A DNA stretch of 64,000 bases from Amorphophallus konjac (GCA_022559845.1 CM040120.1:163352334-163416333); one strand, 5' to 3'. Counted from the stretch's first letter, positions 21,405 through 33,768 are shown. Program-made: numbers and translations. Notes: generated by a model not told the origin, from the letters alone.

Positions 21405-22441
21405 TGCATTTTTATGTTTTCTTATTACTTGTTTGTAACTTTATGGAAAATGGAATGAAATCTTTTTTGGGTTTTATGTCTATTTGGTGCAAACGTGAAT
21501 GAATGGATGTGTGTTTGAATGTGCAGGGACAGATGAAATGAATGGATGAATGGTTATGTGTTTGAATATGCATGCGCGGATGAGGCGTGTATGAATGAAT
21601 GTATGAGACATAGGCAGGAATGAATGTATGCATGACTTATTTGTAGGAATGTATGTGTGTGAAAATGTAGAGAGAATGAGGTGTACAATGCGAGAAACCG
21701 CCAGGTCTAGGCAAGGGCAGAAGGAATAGCCTGAATTCAGCAGCAGAGAAAGTAACGGTCCTGGTTCAGATCGTCATAATCAAACGACGCGCTAGCCAAA
21801 GGCCGTTAATCATAACGGTGGCCCATCCTGTAGCTGAGGTTGCAAGCAAAATGACGGCCAACTGAAGGTGCGTCAAAGGTAAATAACGGCCTAAAGCTGG
21901 ACCGTTATTCATGGCAGAACTATAGCTTGCAGGGCGACTAGCAGAAAATGCGACGGCCTAAAGTAGACGCGTCAGAATGAAGCAACGGCCACAACCAGGA
22001 CCGTCAGGTAGTGCTTAGCCCAGAGTAGAAAGAATTGAGTGGCTGAGAGTGTAACGGCTCAGGGTTCGCGTGTTACAAGAAACGATGGTCAGCCCTTAGA
22101 CCGTTAATCTCCACAGAACATGATCGGGGAAACTAAACCCACAGGAAAAAGTGATGGCCTAGGGTTGGCGCGTCGGAGTGACATAACGGCCGTACAATAG
22201 ACCGTTAGATCCTGGGTTGTATTCCGAGACGGATTGAGCCGTGAGAACTTAAACCCGAGGTTTAGCCACCTAAACCCTTACTAGAACTTATCTAGATTGA
22301 AGATAAAGCCTTCCAACTCAAGTCTTATCATTTCAAAGCCAAAATTAAACCTTTAAAACTTGGAAACTCAACCAAAATCGTATCTTTGCTGAAAACCTCT
22401 GCTTTAGGGTTGAAGAACCTCTCCTAAGGGTAGAAATCAAG
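21405..22441. repeat. Intergenic stretch with ten 20-nt units at a 100-nt super-period
   Basis: No gene. Units start at 21755, 21787, 21854, 21886, 21953, 21985, 22054, 22085, 22154 and 22186, all 20 nt. They form five pairs, each 31-32 nt start to start, and pair starts are 99, 99, 101 and 100 nt apart. The sequence between units is not a simple tandem copy. An AATG-rich, GAATGTATG-like low-complexity segment lies at 21500-21690, just after the PMD gene end. The units end about 240 bp upstream of the next gene. Confidence 0.85.
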
Positions 22442-23880
22442 ATGAAGAGAAGCTTCGAGGTGATGGCTATGGAGGAGAAGGTCTACACCGGACCTAAAGC
22501 TGCTAGAAAAGAACATGGAGAGCTCCAACAGTTGACATCAATTCCCAAGCAGTTAAGCTCCAATGTTCAAAGGGTGGTAAGTCCCTCAACAACACATCCA
22601 AGTTCAGAAAATTCTGCACTTCAATTCGTTTTATGACTTCTTCTTCTCCTTCTTTCTTCAAGCCTCTTCCTGGCCCAAGATGCTACTCTAATCTGAAGTG
22701 GGTGACTTCCATGGTAAAGGCCCTCCCTGTAGAAGTCACATCCATCCTTAAAGCTTGGCACCTTCAACCACTCTTGGTTTTAGGCAAAAATTTCCAGAAA
22801 TTATCCTTAGATTGGCCAAGTATTTCAGCTCTTGTAGAACTATGGCATCCACAAACTCATACCTTCATCTTCCCTTCCTTCGAAGCAACAGTCCTATTAG
22901 AAGAGGTAGAGACCTACCTAGCCCTTCCTAAGACTAAGGCAGGGGATGAAGACCGGGTTTGCTACACAATAGAGCCTATTGACCCATCCTTGATCTTGAG
23001 TTATTTCATCCATAATCCGAAGGATGTGAGGACCATGATCAGCCCACACCACATTCACTTGATACCCTTGGCGCAATGGATAGTGTCTCATTGTAAAAAT
23101 AAGTGGGAGAGACATGAAGCAATAGCCAAGGCGGTGGCGGTTTGCTTTTGCGGAGTCTTCCTCTTTACCACGACCGACCACCTCTTAGACATCCAAAATC
23201 TTAGCATTATTAGCGGGCTGTGGCGGGGAATGTCCATCTCTCAAGCGGTCCTCTCATACCTCTATGAAGGACTTAGCTCGGCTTGCCTAGGAGGACTTTT
23301 GTTCGGCTCCATGATACTCCTTGAGTGCTGGATGGGAGTGAGAATCAAATTCCAACAAAAGGAAGACATAACTTCAGCTAGCCGAATCTTCGGGAGCCAC
23401 CCTCTCTTCTTCATTGGAGGGGCATTTGGATACTCTTCTCAGGTCGAATGCAAGACGGCGGATAAGAAAACGCGGGATGAATGGCGCCTCTTATTCAACA
23501 CTCTACCAATGGACAAGTTCATCATGCAACCAAGACTCCTTCGAAGCACTCTTCTTAAAATACCACGGCGTCAAAGCTTGGACCTCCAGCTAGTGGGGAA
23601 TACTGCCATGGCGATCTTCAACCTGCACCGGTGCCATCTTCAGATCAGACTTCCAAGAACCCAAGCTCCTGCACTATCACACTACCCTCCCCTTCTACCT
23701 AGGAAGATGGGGACCGAGGAAGATGAAAGAGCAGTACGGAACGCGCTGACCATGTGGGAGATCAGCAAGGTGCGCCCGTGGCGAGAAGAAGTTGAAGAGG
23801 ACGACGCAGCACGCCGCGATTATGTGAAAGAGCTGAGGAAAATCCGCCCTCTTGTGGATAAGAAATTGAATGTGCCTTGA
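22442..23880 (+). CDS. Intact PMD/DUF7745-like protein gene, antisense inside the Tat element
   Basis: The main frame is open from 22633 to 23880. A better model joins exon 22442-22576 to exon 22663-23880 across an 86-bp intron with GTAAGT at 22577 and a long pyrimidine tract ending TTCTTCAAG; both junctions are phase 0, giving about 450 residues without a break. Near residue 65 of the 22633 frame the pattern SALVELWHPQTHTFIFPSFE and VETYLALP matches the N-terminal signature shared by plant mobile domain and DUF7745 proteins found in plant transposons; which of the two families is not certain. The C-terminus is charged. The function is unknown. It lies opposite to the Tat integrase and downstream of it in element sense. 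Confidence 0.65.
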
Positions 23881-25496
23881 TTTTATTTTGTTCATGAGAG
23901 AAGTTGTTTGTTATTATCAATCAAAGCTGGAAACTTTTATGCACCCATGTTTTATTAAATTTGCTTGAATGAGATGAGACTGGCTTAGTTGAATGAGCAT
24001 AAGTTTTGTGGGTTGATTGGCTAGAATGATGTGAAGAGGTAGAGCTTCTGGAGGATGTAACGATGGGCAGTGGACCGCCATAAAGAAACAATGGCCTGAC
24101 GATGAGCCGTCAGAATGAAAGCATTATCAATCCTGCTCTCTAAAGCATGCGACGGATAGGCGATGGGCCGCTATATGGAAGTGACGGTATAGACCAGACC
24201 GTCAGAGCGATAATGGTTTGATGAAATAAAAAGCCCACATCTGAAGGGAATTAACGGTCAAGGGGGCCGTTAAATGACTGTGACGGTCGAACACTGATGC
24301 GTCATATTTTGTGTAGTTGCAATCTTGCACTTGAACCTGTTGTCTGCACATGCTAAGACGTGAAACAAGTTAGATCTGTTCTTAGACTCAACCCCTTACC
24401 TTGAAGCAAGTTAGATAATGACCGTTTCTTGATGTTTGGTCAAGGGGTGGAGCCTTATTAAATAGGCAGAAAGCGTAATGAAAATGCAATGTATATCATG
24501 CAGATGATGGAGTTTTGGAAAACATCTAATTTTTGTGGGATTTTCGCAGATATTTGGTTTTTTTGGATTTTGGAAATATTTGGTGTTTTTGGATTTTTGA
24601 AAATATTTGATGTTTTTGGATTTTAAAAATATTTGATGTTTTTGGATTTTGCAAATATTTTGATGTTTTTGGATTTTGCAAATATTTTGTGTTTTTGGAT
24701 TTTGCAAATATTTTGATGTTTTTGGATTTTGCAAACCAGTGCCTTCCTAGTAACACGAGCTCTTCCTTGTTCAGAATCAGAAGTCCCGAGGTTGGTGTGT
24801 AATACGGGTGACAATCCCTGGCCAAGGCCCACTTCTCATGTCGGTGTTTCTAACAAGGCCATACCCCAGGTACTAATCTTGGTCCTAAAAGAAAAAAGGA
24901 ACATGGGGGTAAGCTTAGACCAAATATGGAAGTTTTTAGGACTTGATTTCTTCACCGTACGACCCTGTTAGAGATTTGGTCTGTTGCGCCGGGGCTTTGT
25001 GTCCCTCATCGAACCTTCGTCCACTCTAGGCATGCATTCGACCGGGCTCATGACGTCCCACGGGGAACTATACTGCCACTCTTGTCATGCCTAGTTTTTT
25101 TTTATTCTTGCATTTCCGGAGCTTTGGAGTTCAGAATCGGTAGACTTTTGAGATGATGTGTTTGATTTTGTCGCAGAGATTACCCCTTTTCTTTTCCTTT
25201 CGTTTCTTGTGGCGTCAGGTCATAACGGATTTGCCCCTATTTGAGACCTCCTCTCGTTAGGGTGTTTGGATTAGTTGTCGCGTCCTTATTCACTTCTTGC
25301 CCCTGGATTCAGCCGAAGAATGAAGCGGACATGGACTTCGATTTTCCCCTAAAGCATGGCCGAGGAGAAACAGTGTCTTTTAGAATCGAAAAACCTGACC
25401 AGGGATGTCGTGTAGTGTGTGATTGCCTTACTCGGGACCCTTCTTAGTAAAACAGGAGGGATCATCCTGCTGCTGGGGAAGCACGAGGCTTAGACT
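23881..25496. other. Tat region between integrase end and antisense genes, no clear gene
   Basis: It holds six bipartite units (starts 24060, 24091, 24152, 24184, 24254, 24283; lengths 19, 20, 20, 19, 17, 20) and a 26-27 bp tandem repeat at 24536-24737. Open frames over the tandem repeat encode only repetitive KSKNIKIF-like peptides and are artefacts. From 24740 to 25480 the sequence is mixed and I recognise nothing coding. This is probably the 3' end of the pol transcript and the 3' end of the antisense gene. Confidence 0.5.
24536..24737. repeat. Minisatellite of about seven 26-27 bp units
   Basis: The unit is TTTTTGGATTTTGCAAATATT plus TTGATG, with variants GGAAAT, TGAAAA and TAAAAA in the middle. 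Copies are in direct head-to-tail orientation and grow more alike towards the right. Confidence 0.85.
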
Positions 25497-26491
25497 CTAA
25501 GGAAAGAAACGCTTAAGATACAACCCATTCCACGGGTGGGAGAGCTCCTCACCTTCCGCATTTATTAAACGATAAGCATTCCCTGGATAAGCTTCTTTTA
25601 CGACAAACGGCCCTTCCCAGTTAGGTTGTAACTTAGACCTTGGACCTGCAGACCGAATGAATTTGCGTTTCAAAACCATATCACCTTTTTAAAATTTACG
25701 TTCGATTACCTTCTTTTGAAAATAACGCGAAACCCCCTTTTGATAAACGGATACGTGATCGGCCGCGTTCATCCTCTTCTCATCTAAGAGTTCCAGCTGG
25801 ACCAGTAACGCCTCTCGACGTTCATCGAGATTAAGTTCCTTATCGAGCTGCACTCTAAGGGAAGGGATCAGGATCTCATATGGGAGCACCGCCTCCATCC
25901 CGTAGGTAAGAGAATAGGGAGTTTGTCCCGTAGGGGTACGGACGGAGGTGCGGTAAGCCCACAGAGCTTCTACTAATCTTTCTGGCCAATCAGAAAACTT
26001 ATGAGCTTCGCATGTTTTCTTGATGATTTTAAGAAGGGTTTTATTAGTGGCTTCGGCTTGACCGTTGCCTTGAGGATAATATGGAGATGAATGATGCAAT
26101 GCAATATTGAACTTCTTACAGAGGTCCCTAAGCTCTTGGGAGACGAACTGGGGTCCGTTGTCGGTGATGATGCTGCTTGGCACTCCGAACCGCGAGATGA
26201 TATTCTTCATAATAAAGCGGCACACCATTGTAGCTTTGATTTCTGCATACGCCTCGGCTTCGGCCCACTTGGTGAAGTACTCAGTGGCGGTAAGTATAAA
26301 GGACTTCTGCTTGATCTGAGAATTAGGATCACCGAGCGGGCCGACAATGTCGAAAGCCCACATAGAGAATGGCCAAGGAGCGGTCATAGGATGGAGAGAT
26401 GAAACTGGAGAATGAATTTTATCAGCATGGAGTTGGCATTTAAGACACCTCCGGACATAGAGGGAGCAATCTTCCTCTAGAGTGGGCCAGT
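25497..26491 (-). pseudogene. Tat integrase, C-terminal part
   Basis: This continues the Tat pol frame after the nested insertion, in the same reading frame. Visible: second half of the zinc finger (CLKCQ), core start FDIVGPLG, TATEYFTKWAEAEA, IITDNGPQF and SSPYYPQGNGQAEATNK, which give the D, D and E catalytic positions, then NWEGPFVV near the end (25497-25679). One in-frame TAA at 25689-25691 interrupts the tail. The (T/Y)FTKW and YPQGNGQ patterns fit the Tat lineage. The N-terminal zinc-finger half is at 36795 and beyond, beyond the nested element. Confidence 0.88.
26487..26491. other. Target-site duplication CCAGT, left copy
   Basis: CCAGT at 26487-26491 and again at 36795-36799 flanks the nested Tekay element exactly. 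Confidence 0.97.
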
Positions 26492-27312
26492 TGTCACGCC
26501 CCGATGCGGAATCTCGGGACGTACGATTAGAGGCAAGCGAGCAATATATAATTCCGAACCATTGCAATCCATTGCACTAAAGGTTGGAAAAGTAATAATC
26601 AGAGTTTTATTGAAATAAGGTTGAGTACACTGGGTAGAACGACTACAACCAAATAATAAGTAAAATGCTAGAACAATCTCTCACTAATGCTAAGGGTACA
26701 AACTGACTCAATAAACTAAAACTATCTCTCGATATCACTCCAGTCCATCCCCGACAAGTTCGTCACCTGGAAAGAGGGGAAACAGTAGGAGTGAGCTAAA
26801 CACGCTCAGTAGATAACCACAAACAGGTTTAAGTAATTAACTATTGATTTCCAATTTATATGAAATGCAGTAAATAAAGAATGACGATAGAATATCTTGC
26901 AAGGTCAAGAAATATAGCAATTTATCAAGTAGTGAACAAGTAAAGTACAATAGAGAATTTGGCCAGCAATATGTTACACATGTAACCAAGTAAATACACA
27001 CGAGTCGAGTATCAAGAGTTTGTCATAGACGTAACAAGTCAAGTCAAGTATTCGGGTGCAATGCCTCACCCTTGTCATAAACATCCCAATGGGCTCAATA
27101 TCTTTTCGGGCGCTCTCCCCAGGACCAGACTGGGCCCTTATGATGCGTCGGCATTTCATTTCAATTGGATCACCGATCCCCCGTCTAGACATAGTCAATT
27201 ATGGCCAATATAATCAGATGAATTTCTGTCGGGTATAAGATGTAAAGGACGACACTTGTCTCCTCTGATTCAAGAGTATAAACATGACGAAAACCCAAAA
27301 CAAGGTAGTCGT

Positions 27313-28279
27313 ACGGCGAACACCGGGCCGTACTCTCATGAGTAACGAGTCACGGGTCAAGAATGAACGGTTGACAGTAAGCCGTTCGAGAGAGAGAAGT
27401 AAGTTCTGAAGAACGAATATACGAACCACTCGGGTCGTATTTTTAAGAAATACGGTTCAAGAGAATCCGTATTAAGTATAACGATAATATCTAATTATAA
27501 GATAATTTATGCAAAGTAGTTACCGGGTTGCCAATAACAATTAAACCAACTAATTTCAGTTTAATGTCCATTGGTCAATTCCGGGCTCAAATATGACCGA
27601 AGGTTATCCAAGGGTAATCGGTCAATTTATCAAGTTAAAACGATAGTTATGATGTAACCGTAATTTACCACGGTAAAAATGTCTCACGGTAAAAAAATGT
27701 GAAGTTTACCGGATAGAGTGTCCGGTTAATTGGCCAAAGACTTGCCATAAGTCGGCCAGTAATATTTTGATTTACAGTAATTTACAGAAATTACCTATGG
27801 TAATTAACCAATTTATCCAAAGTTACAAGTGAATTACAATAGTTTCCACTTTAAACAATTTATCAAAATAGATATTGCAAATAACAGAAATTTACTCATG
27901 TCATTATCTGTTATTTATATGGATTGTCAAATTTTACTAATTAACATTTTTAATAGGTCAAAATAGTAAAAATCAGGTTTTCTGGAAGTTAAACGGATGA
28001 CAGTGGGCCGTTAAACCTACTGGCTGTAAAACGGTTATCTATGGGCCGTTTTAAGGGTAAAAGGATACTACGGTTATAGTGGGGCCGTGTATCATGTAAA
28101 GCGGTCGTTTTCTAACCGTGTATATAAAATACGATAAAATGATAATACTACTAATTTCATTCTAAAGCGGTCTCTGGTTGACCGTTATTCATGTGAAATG
28201 GTTAAAATTGGGCCGCTTAAAGCAATTAAGGCGGTTAGTTCTAAGCCGTCTAAGAGATAAGTGGTCCGGTTGGAACCGT
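27313..28279. repeat. Twelve bipartite units of 19 nt in the nested Tekay LTR
   Basis: Starts at 27313, 27367, 27421, 27452, 27994, 28031, 28070, 28101, 28167, 28198, 28231 and 28261. Eleven are exactly 19 nt; the one at 27421 is 18. Examples: ACGGCGAACACCGGGCCGT (27313, 7-bp perfect arms with flanks) and ACGGTTATCTATGGGCCGT (28031). Spacing in dense runs is 30-39 nt. The other LTR has them at about 34824-35791. Confidence 0.85.
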
Positions 28280-28566
28280 CTTTCTTTGTAACACGGGAAC
28301 AGCGAAAACAGAAGTATAATCCGGCAATGAGGGCTTCAATTCATGGGTTTAAGCATGGAAAATCATGAAATATGCAAGCTAACATGATGCCCTATCATTC
28401 CTTTTATTGAATTCAAGTTTGTGCCATGGTTACCTACCTTAACCGATGAAAATAAGAGAAAGCTTGGGGAAGAAGATGAATAGTGGTCTTGCAAAGCTTC
28501 ACAGCAGCAAGACAGCAGCAAGAAATCCTTAAGTTGCTTAAGAGGAATGCTTAAGAATGCTTCCTC

Positions 28567-28574
28567 TATTTATA
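28567..28574 (-). promoter_or_regulatory. TATA box in nested Tekay 3' LTR
   Basis: TATAAATA on the minus strand; the 5' LTR copy that would drive the element is at 36078-36085. Confidence 0.65.
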
Positions 28575-29283
28575 GGTTTGTAGAGAAGTGTTTAAACTTC
28601 TCACGCGGGCTGGTCAGAGCCGCAATTCCCTTGGCAGTGTTGAAGACGTGTTTATGCCAACCCAAACACGGTTTCACGTGTTCCACAAGGTAAGGTTACC
28701 CTTAATCTAAGCCTAATCCCATAGATTAAGCCATTGTTAACTAAAACCTTCATTTAATGTCACTAAACGATTTTTAATGAAATTGACCCAGAAGACAAAA
28801 TTGCTAATCAAGACGTGATCTTTCAGATTATGATTTTTATGGAATTTTATCACGAGGTTTAATGTTAATCTCCCAATCTTAAGATTAAAATAATAATTTA
28901 ACCCAATGTTCAACGGTTTAGTCGATAGAGAGAGTTTTTGATTTTTACCGATGAAACTCCAGAAGACAAAGTTGCTAAGAAAAATACTCTCTATCAGATA
29001 TGATTTTTGCAGATTTTTCCAAGGTAGTTATATTTTCGGGTGAATAGTGTTTTCCGCGTTTTTAAGTCAGGCTTAAATCACTGATTAAGCCATGTAAATG
29101 ATTTTATTAGGGTCAGGTACAGGAGACCAAAGTGTTTATCATGGTGTTTACTAATTAACTATCATTTTTCAGAATATTTACACGATAGTCAAAAACATTT
29201 ACTATTTACTATTTACCTCAGTCACTATTCAACATTTACTATTTACGAAATTTAATATTTATACAGAAACTCGGGGTCTTACA

Positions 29284-29296
29284 CCCTCCCCCACTT
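29284..29296 (-). other. Nested Tekay polypurine tract
   Basis: On the minus strand AAGTGGGGGAGGG lies immediately before the LTR start TGTAAGACC. It primes plus-strand synthesis in this family. Confidence 0.85.
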
Positions 29297-29355
29297 AAAG
29301 AATTTGGTCCTCCAAATTCACTGGACCAAAATACAGTAAAGGAAAGATAGCTCAC

Positions 29356-32300
29356 CTAGAATAGGTCGGGATAACGCTTCCGTATAGCGTCCTCGGATTC
29401 CCATGTAGCTTCTTCTATTCCACGCCGACTCCATTGGATTTTGACCATCGGTATGGAACGATTTCGAAGTTGTTGCTCCTTTCGATCCAGAATTTTCACT
29501 GGTCTTTCTTCATAGGATAGATCCTTTTTAAATTCAAAGTCCACATGTTGAATGATGTGACTAGGGTCGTACACGTATTTCCGAAGCATAGATACATGGA
29601 ATACGTTATGTACACCAGATAATTGAGGAGGTAAGGCCAATCTATAAGCGACTTCACCCACTCGATCAAGGATCTCAAATGGACCAATATACCTTGGGCT
29701 TAACTTGCCATAAATACCAAATCGACGAATACCTCTTGAAGGAGATACTTTTAAGAACACATGCTCGCCAATTTGAAATTCCAAATCTCTTCTCCTATTA
29801 TCAGCATAACTCTTTTGCCTTGATTGAGCCACAAGTAACCGGTCTCGGATAATACGAATATTTTGTGATGACTCCGAGATAAGATCCGGTCCAAGCCATT
29901 GCTTCTCGCCAACCTCATCCCAACATAATGGAGAACGACAGCTCCTTCCATACAAAGCCTCGAAAGGTGTCATCTGTATGATGGCTTGATAACTATTGTT
30001 GTAGGCGAATTCTATTAATGCTAAATGATCGCTCCAACTTCCACCGAAGTCGATCATACAAGCTCTCAACATATCTTCCACTATTTGATTAGTTCTCTCG
30101 GTCTGTCCATCTGTTTGCGGATGAAATGCAGTGCTAAAATTCAGACGGGTACCAAGAGATTCTTGCAATCCCTTCCAGAAATGAGATGTAAATCTCGGGT
30201 CTCGGTCAGACACAATGCTGACTGGAATACCATGAAGTCTAACCACTTCCTTCAGATATAATGCTGCTAGCACATCAACTGTCCACTTGGACTTAATGGA
30301 TAGGAAATGGGCTGACTTAGTCAGTCGATCCACGATTACCCATATTACATCATGACCACTTCGAGTCTTAGGAAGACTCATAATAAAATCCATGCCAATA
30401 CTCTCCCACTTCCATTGGGGAATGTCAAGTGGTTTCAATTTACCTGCCGGTCTGAAATGCTCGGCCTTTACTTGTTGACAAACCAGACATCTACTCACAA
30501 AATCTGTAATTTCCCTTTTCATGTTCGGCCACCAAAATGTCCTTTTCAAATCTTTGAACATCTTAGTGCCTCCCGGATGGATAGTATATCGAGATCTATG
30601 TGCTTCTTCAAGAATCCGATTCTTTATATTACCCTCATCCGGTACACAAGTTCGACCTTGAAATACTAATCTTCCATCATCGGCTATCGAGAATTCAGGT
30701 CTGCTACTCAGGCTTTCCTTAATCTCGACTAGCTCGGGATCAATATCTTGCAATAACTTGATTTCTACCAATAATTCGGGCTTAAGTTGCAACTGGGAAA
30801 TCAATATCCGATCATTATCAATATTGATATCCAGACTAGCCATTTGCTCCAGTAATTTCCATTCTTGTAACATAAGACTAGATATCTTAGCCACAGGTTT
30901 CCGACTTAAAGCGTCAGCAACCACATTGCCTTTGCCCGGGTGATACTTAATAGAAAAGTCGAAATCCTTTATATACTCCAACCATCTCCTTTGTCTCATG
31001 TTCAATTCCTTTTGAGAAAATAAGTATTTCAGACTTTTGTGATCCGAAAATACAGTGAATGTTTCACCATATAAGTAGTGCCTCCAAATCTTCAAAGCAA
31101 ATACCACGGCTGCCAATTCCAAATCATGAACTGGATAATTAACTTCATGCTTTCTTAGCTGCCTAGAAGAATAGGCAATCACCTTGCCGTGCTGCATAAG
31201 CACACAGCCTAAGCCAGTACTAGAAGCATCAGTGTAAACCACAAAACCGCCCTCACCAGAAGGTAAGGTCAAAATAGGAGCAGTAGTCAAACAATCCTTC
31301 AGAGTTTGGAAACTCCGTTGGCATTCAGTTGACCACTCAAACTTGATCTCCTTGCGGGTTAATTTTGTCAGAGGTACCGCAATCTTAGAGAAATCTTGAA
31401 TGAACCTTCGATAATAACCAGCCAGGCCAAGAAAACTCCTTACTTCAGTAACATTAGTAGGCTGTTCCCAATTCTTTACCGCTTCCACTTTAGATGGATC
31501 CACAGAAATTCCATCCTTAGTAATAATATGTCCTAGAAAGGACACCTCACTTAGCCAAAATTCACACTTGCTGAACTTGGCATATAATTGGTGATCTCTC
31601 AATAATTGCAAAGCCATCCTCAGATGCTCGGCATGTTCTTTTTCACTCTTGGAATATATCAAAATATCATCTATGAATACCACAACCCATTGATCAAGGT
31701 AGGGTCGGAACACACTGTTCATTAACTGCATGAAAGCTGCCGGTGCATTCGTTAACCCAAAAAGGCATAACGACAAACTCATAATGACCATACCGGCTAT
31801 GGAAAGCTGATTTATAAATATCCTCTTCTTTAATCCGTAACTGGTGATATCCAGATCGAAGATCGATCTTAGAAAAATAAGAAGCTCCAGTAATCTGGTC
31901 AAATAACTCATCAATCCTTGGCAAAGGATACTTGTTCTTGACAGTCAACTGGTTGAGTTGCATAATCTCATCGAACCATCTTTCTTCCGAACAAACAATA
32001 CAGGAGCTCCCCAAGGGGAAACACTCGGGCGAATAAAACCCTTCTCGAGTAATTCCAACAATTGCTGCTTCAATTCCCGCAATTCCGCATGAGACATTCG
32101 ATAAGGGGCTCTAGAAATAGGAGACGATCCAGGAATAAGATCAATAGAAAATGTAACTTCACGCTGAGGCGGAAGTCCTGGTAACGCCTCTGGAAATACG
32201 TCCGGAAATTCTCGGACAATAGCAATATCCTTAATCTCGATCTGCTGTTCAGGGGACGCATGAACAAAAGCCAGAAAAGCTTCGCATCCACGCCTCAATA

Positions 32301-32754
32301 ACTTATCAGCACGAAGAGTCGAGATAAGAGAGATAGAACTAGGATGTTTCACTCCCTTGAAGGATAATCCGGGGTGTCTAGAAAAAGACACGGAACAAGA
32401 ACTACAATGGACATTGGCCTCATATCGAGCCAACCAATCGGCTCCTAGGATTACATCATAATCCTTCATGTCCATACAAATCAAATCAGCTGGAAAATTC
32501 TGATCATTCACTATAACCTTACTAGAAGGATAGTAATGCTGAATTGCTGATTTAGAACCAATAGGGGTTGATATTTCTAACGGAGAACTCAATAAAACAG
32601 GTTCCATAGCTAAAGATTTAGCAAATCTTCGTGAAAGAAAAGAATGTGTTGCACCAGTATCAAATAGAACAAAAGCTGGCAAGTCGAATATAGCAAGAGT
32701 ACCTTCGACGAGTCCACCATCCTCGGCGATATCTTTTTCCTTCGCATGAAGAGC
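29356..32754 (-). pseudogene. Nested Tekay pol: protease-RT-RNase H-integrase-chromodomain-like
   Basis: Protease with FDTGATHSF (about 32670), RT with [12 protein letters not shown], then a small deletion that removes the IDYR segment after MRLC (near 31965) and shifts frame, then a one-base insertion at MPF (near 31766) that restores it. The remaining 852-residue frame (29356-31914) has [10 protein letters not shown], RNase H TDASS and [21 protein letters not shown]2C2 finger to CLVCQQ, integrase [35 protein letters not shown], and a tail with EATWE. Without the RT motif the protein is probably inactive. Confidence 0.92.
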
Positions 32755-33768
32755 CTAGAGCCTGCCTTGAGGCTTCTTGAAATTCAGGGGTTTTGCCGGG
32801 ATAGCTTGTTCCGATAATAAAGGGCAGTTGGGTATACGGTGCTCTTTGCTTCCACACCGCAGACATGCACCTAGCTTGCGCCAACAATCTTCCATCTTGT
32901 GACCAGGACGATCACAATATCGGCATACGCCCTTGAATGGAATCATAGAATCAGGTTTCTTGTCTTCTTGTCGCGGCATTTTGCCTCTCCACGAACCAGA
33001 ACCAGAACTTGAACCAGAACTAATAAATGGTCTTTTCTTGCTCGGGTCAGTGACAAATCCAGGTTTAACATTCTTGAGTGCCTTCGGTTGCTCTTTCTTG
33101 TTACCTTGACCACGAATCCTTTCAGTCATTTCCAAAGTATCTTCTAATATTTGTGCCTTTCTTACCATCTCAGAATATGTAGAAATTTCCAGTGGTGCAA
33201 GTTGATTGATATAATGAAGTCGAAGACCATTGAAGAAACGCTTCGCCTTCATTCTCTCAGTCGAAATAAGATGTCTTGCATAACGAGAGAGTCGTGAAAA
33301 CTGAGCCTCATATTCTGATACCGATAAACTTCGCTGCTTCAAAGCTGCGAATTCTGCTCCCTTCTTTTCTTGCACGCGGTCAGAAAAATATTTATCATTG
33401 AAATATTCCTCGAATTCCTCCCACGAGACTTGTTGATCTCCGAGAGTCGGCTTAACAGACTCCCACCAAGCACGTGCATCCCGTTCCAGTTGGAAAACAG
33501 ATAAAAGAACACGTTCTTGGTCAGTGCATTGCATGACCTCAAAAATTCTTGCCATCTCGTCGAGCCAATTCTCGGCTTCATCGGGATCAGTTGAACCAGC
33601 GAATCTAGGCGGGTTCATTCCTCGAAAATTCCGATATAAATCACCAGTGCCATGAGCTGCGCCATGAGGTGCCGCTCCAGCTCCAGCTTGAGCCAGTGCG
33701 TTCAAGGCTTGCGTAAGTCCTTGAACTGTACGATGTAAATTCCTCATCTCAGCACGATTGGCTGCCAT
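32755..33768 (-). CDS. Nested Tekay gag
   Basis: 337 residues. The N-terminal half is the Ty3/Gypsy capsid domain (NPPRFAGSTDPDEAENWLDE, ARAWWESV, FNDKYF, LKQRSLSVSEYEAQFSRLSRYA). The C-terminus has two CCHC knuckles (CRYCDRPGHKMEDC and CLRCGSKEHRIPNC). The frame is the same as the following protease. The stop at 32755 is TAG at a position where C and D keep an open frame, so gag and pol were one polyprotein and this stop is most simply a CAG to TAG change. The start Met at 33768 lies about 210 nt downstream of the primer site. Confidence 0.9.
   Translation of the reverse strand: MAANRAEMRNLHRTVQGLTQALNALAQAGAGAAPHGAAHGTGDLYRNFRGMNPPRFAGSTDPDEAENWLDEMARIFEVMQCTDQERVLLSVFQLERDARAWWESVKPTLGDQQVSWEEFEEYFNDKYFSDRVQEKKGAEFAALKQRSLSVSEYEAQFSRLSRYARHLISTERMKAKRFFNGLRLHYINQLAPLEISTYSEMVRKAQILEDTLEMTERIRGQGNKKEQPKALKNVKPGFVTDPSKKRPFISSGSSSGSGSWRGKMPRQEDKKPDSMIPFKGVCRYCDRPGHKMEDCWRKLGACLRCGSKEHRIPNCPLLSEQAIPAKPLNFKKPQGRL

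Larger units (their letters stand above)
26492..29283 (-). repeat. Nested Tekay 3' LTR
   Basis: On the plus strand it runs TGTCACGCC...GGTCTTACA. The TATA box is at 28567-28574 (minus TATAAATA). Twelve bipartite units at 27313-28279 lie on the transcribed side of the TATA box. Confidence 0.96.

Noticed and set aside
24411..24832. Overlapping minus-strand frames encoding QNPKTSKYLQ-like repeats
   Set aside because: They are translations of the 26-27 bp minisatellite in three frames; no start context, domain or conservation.
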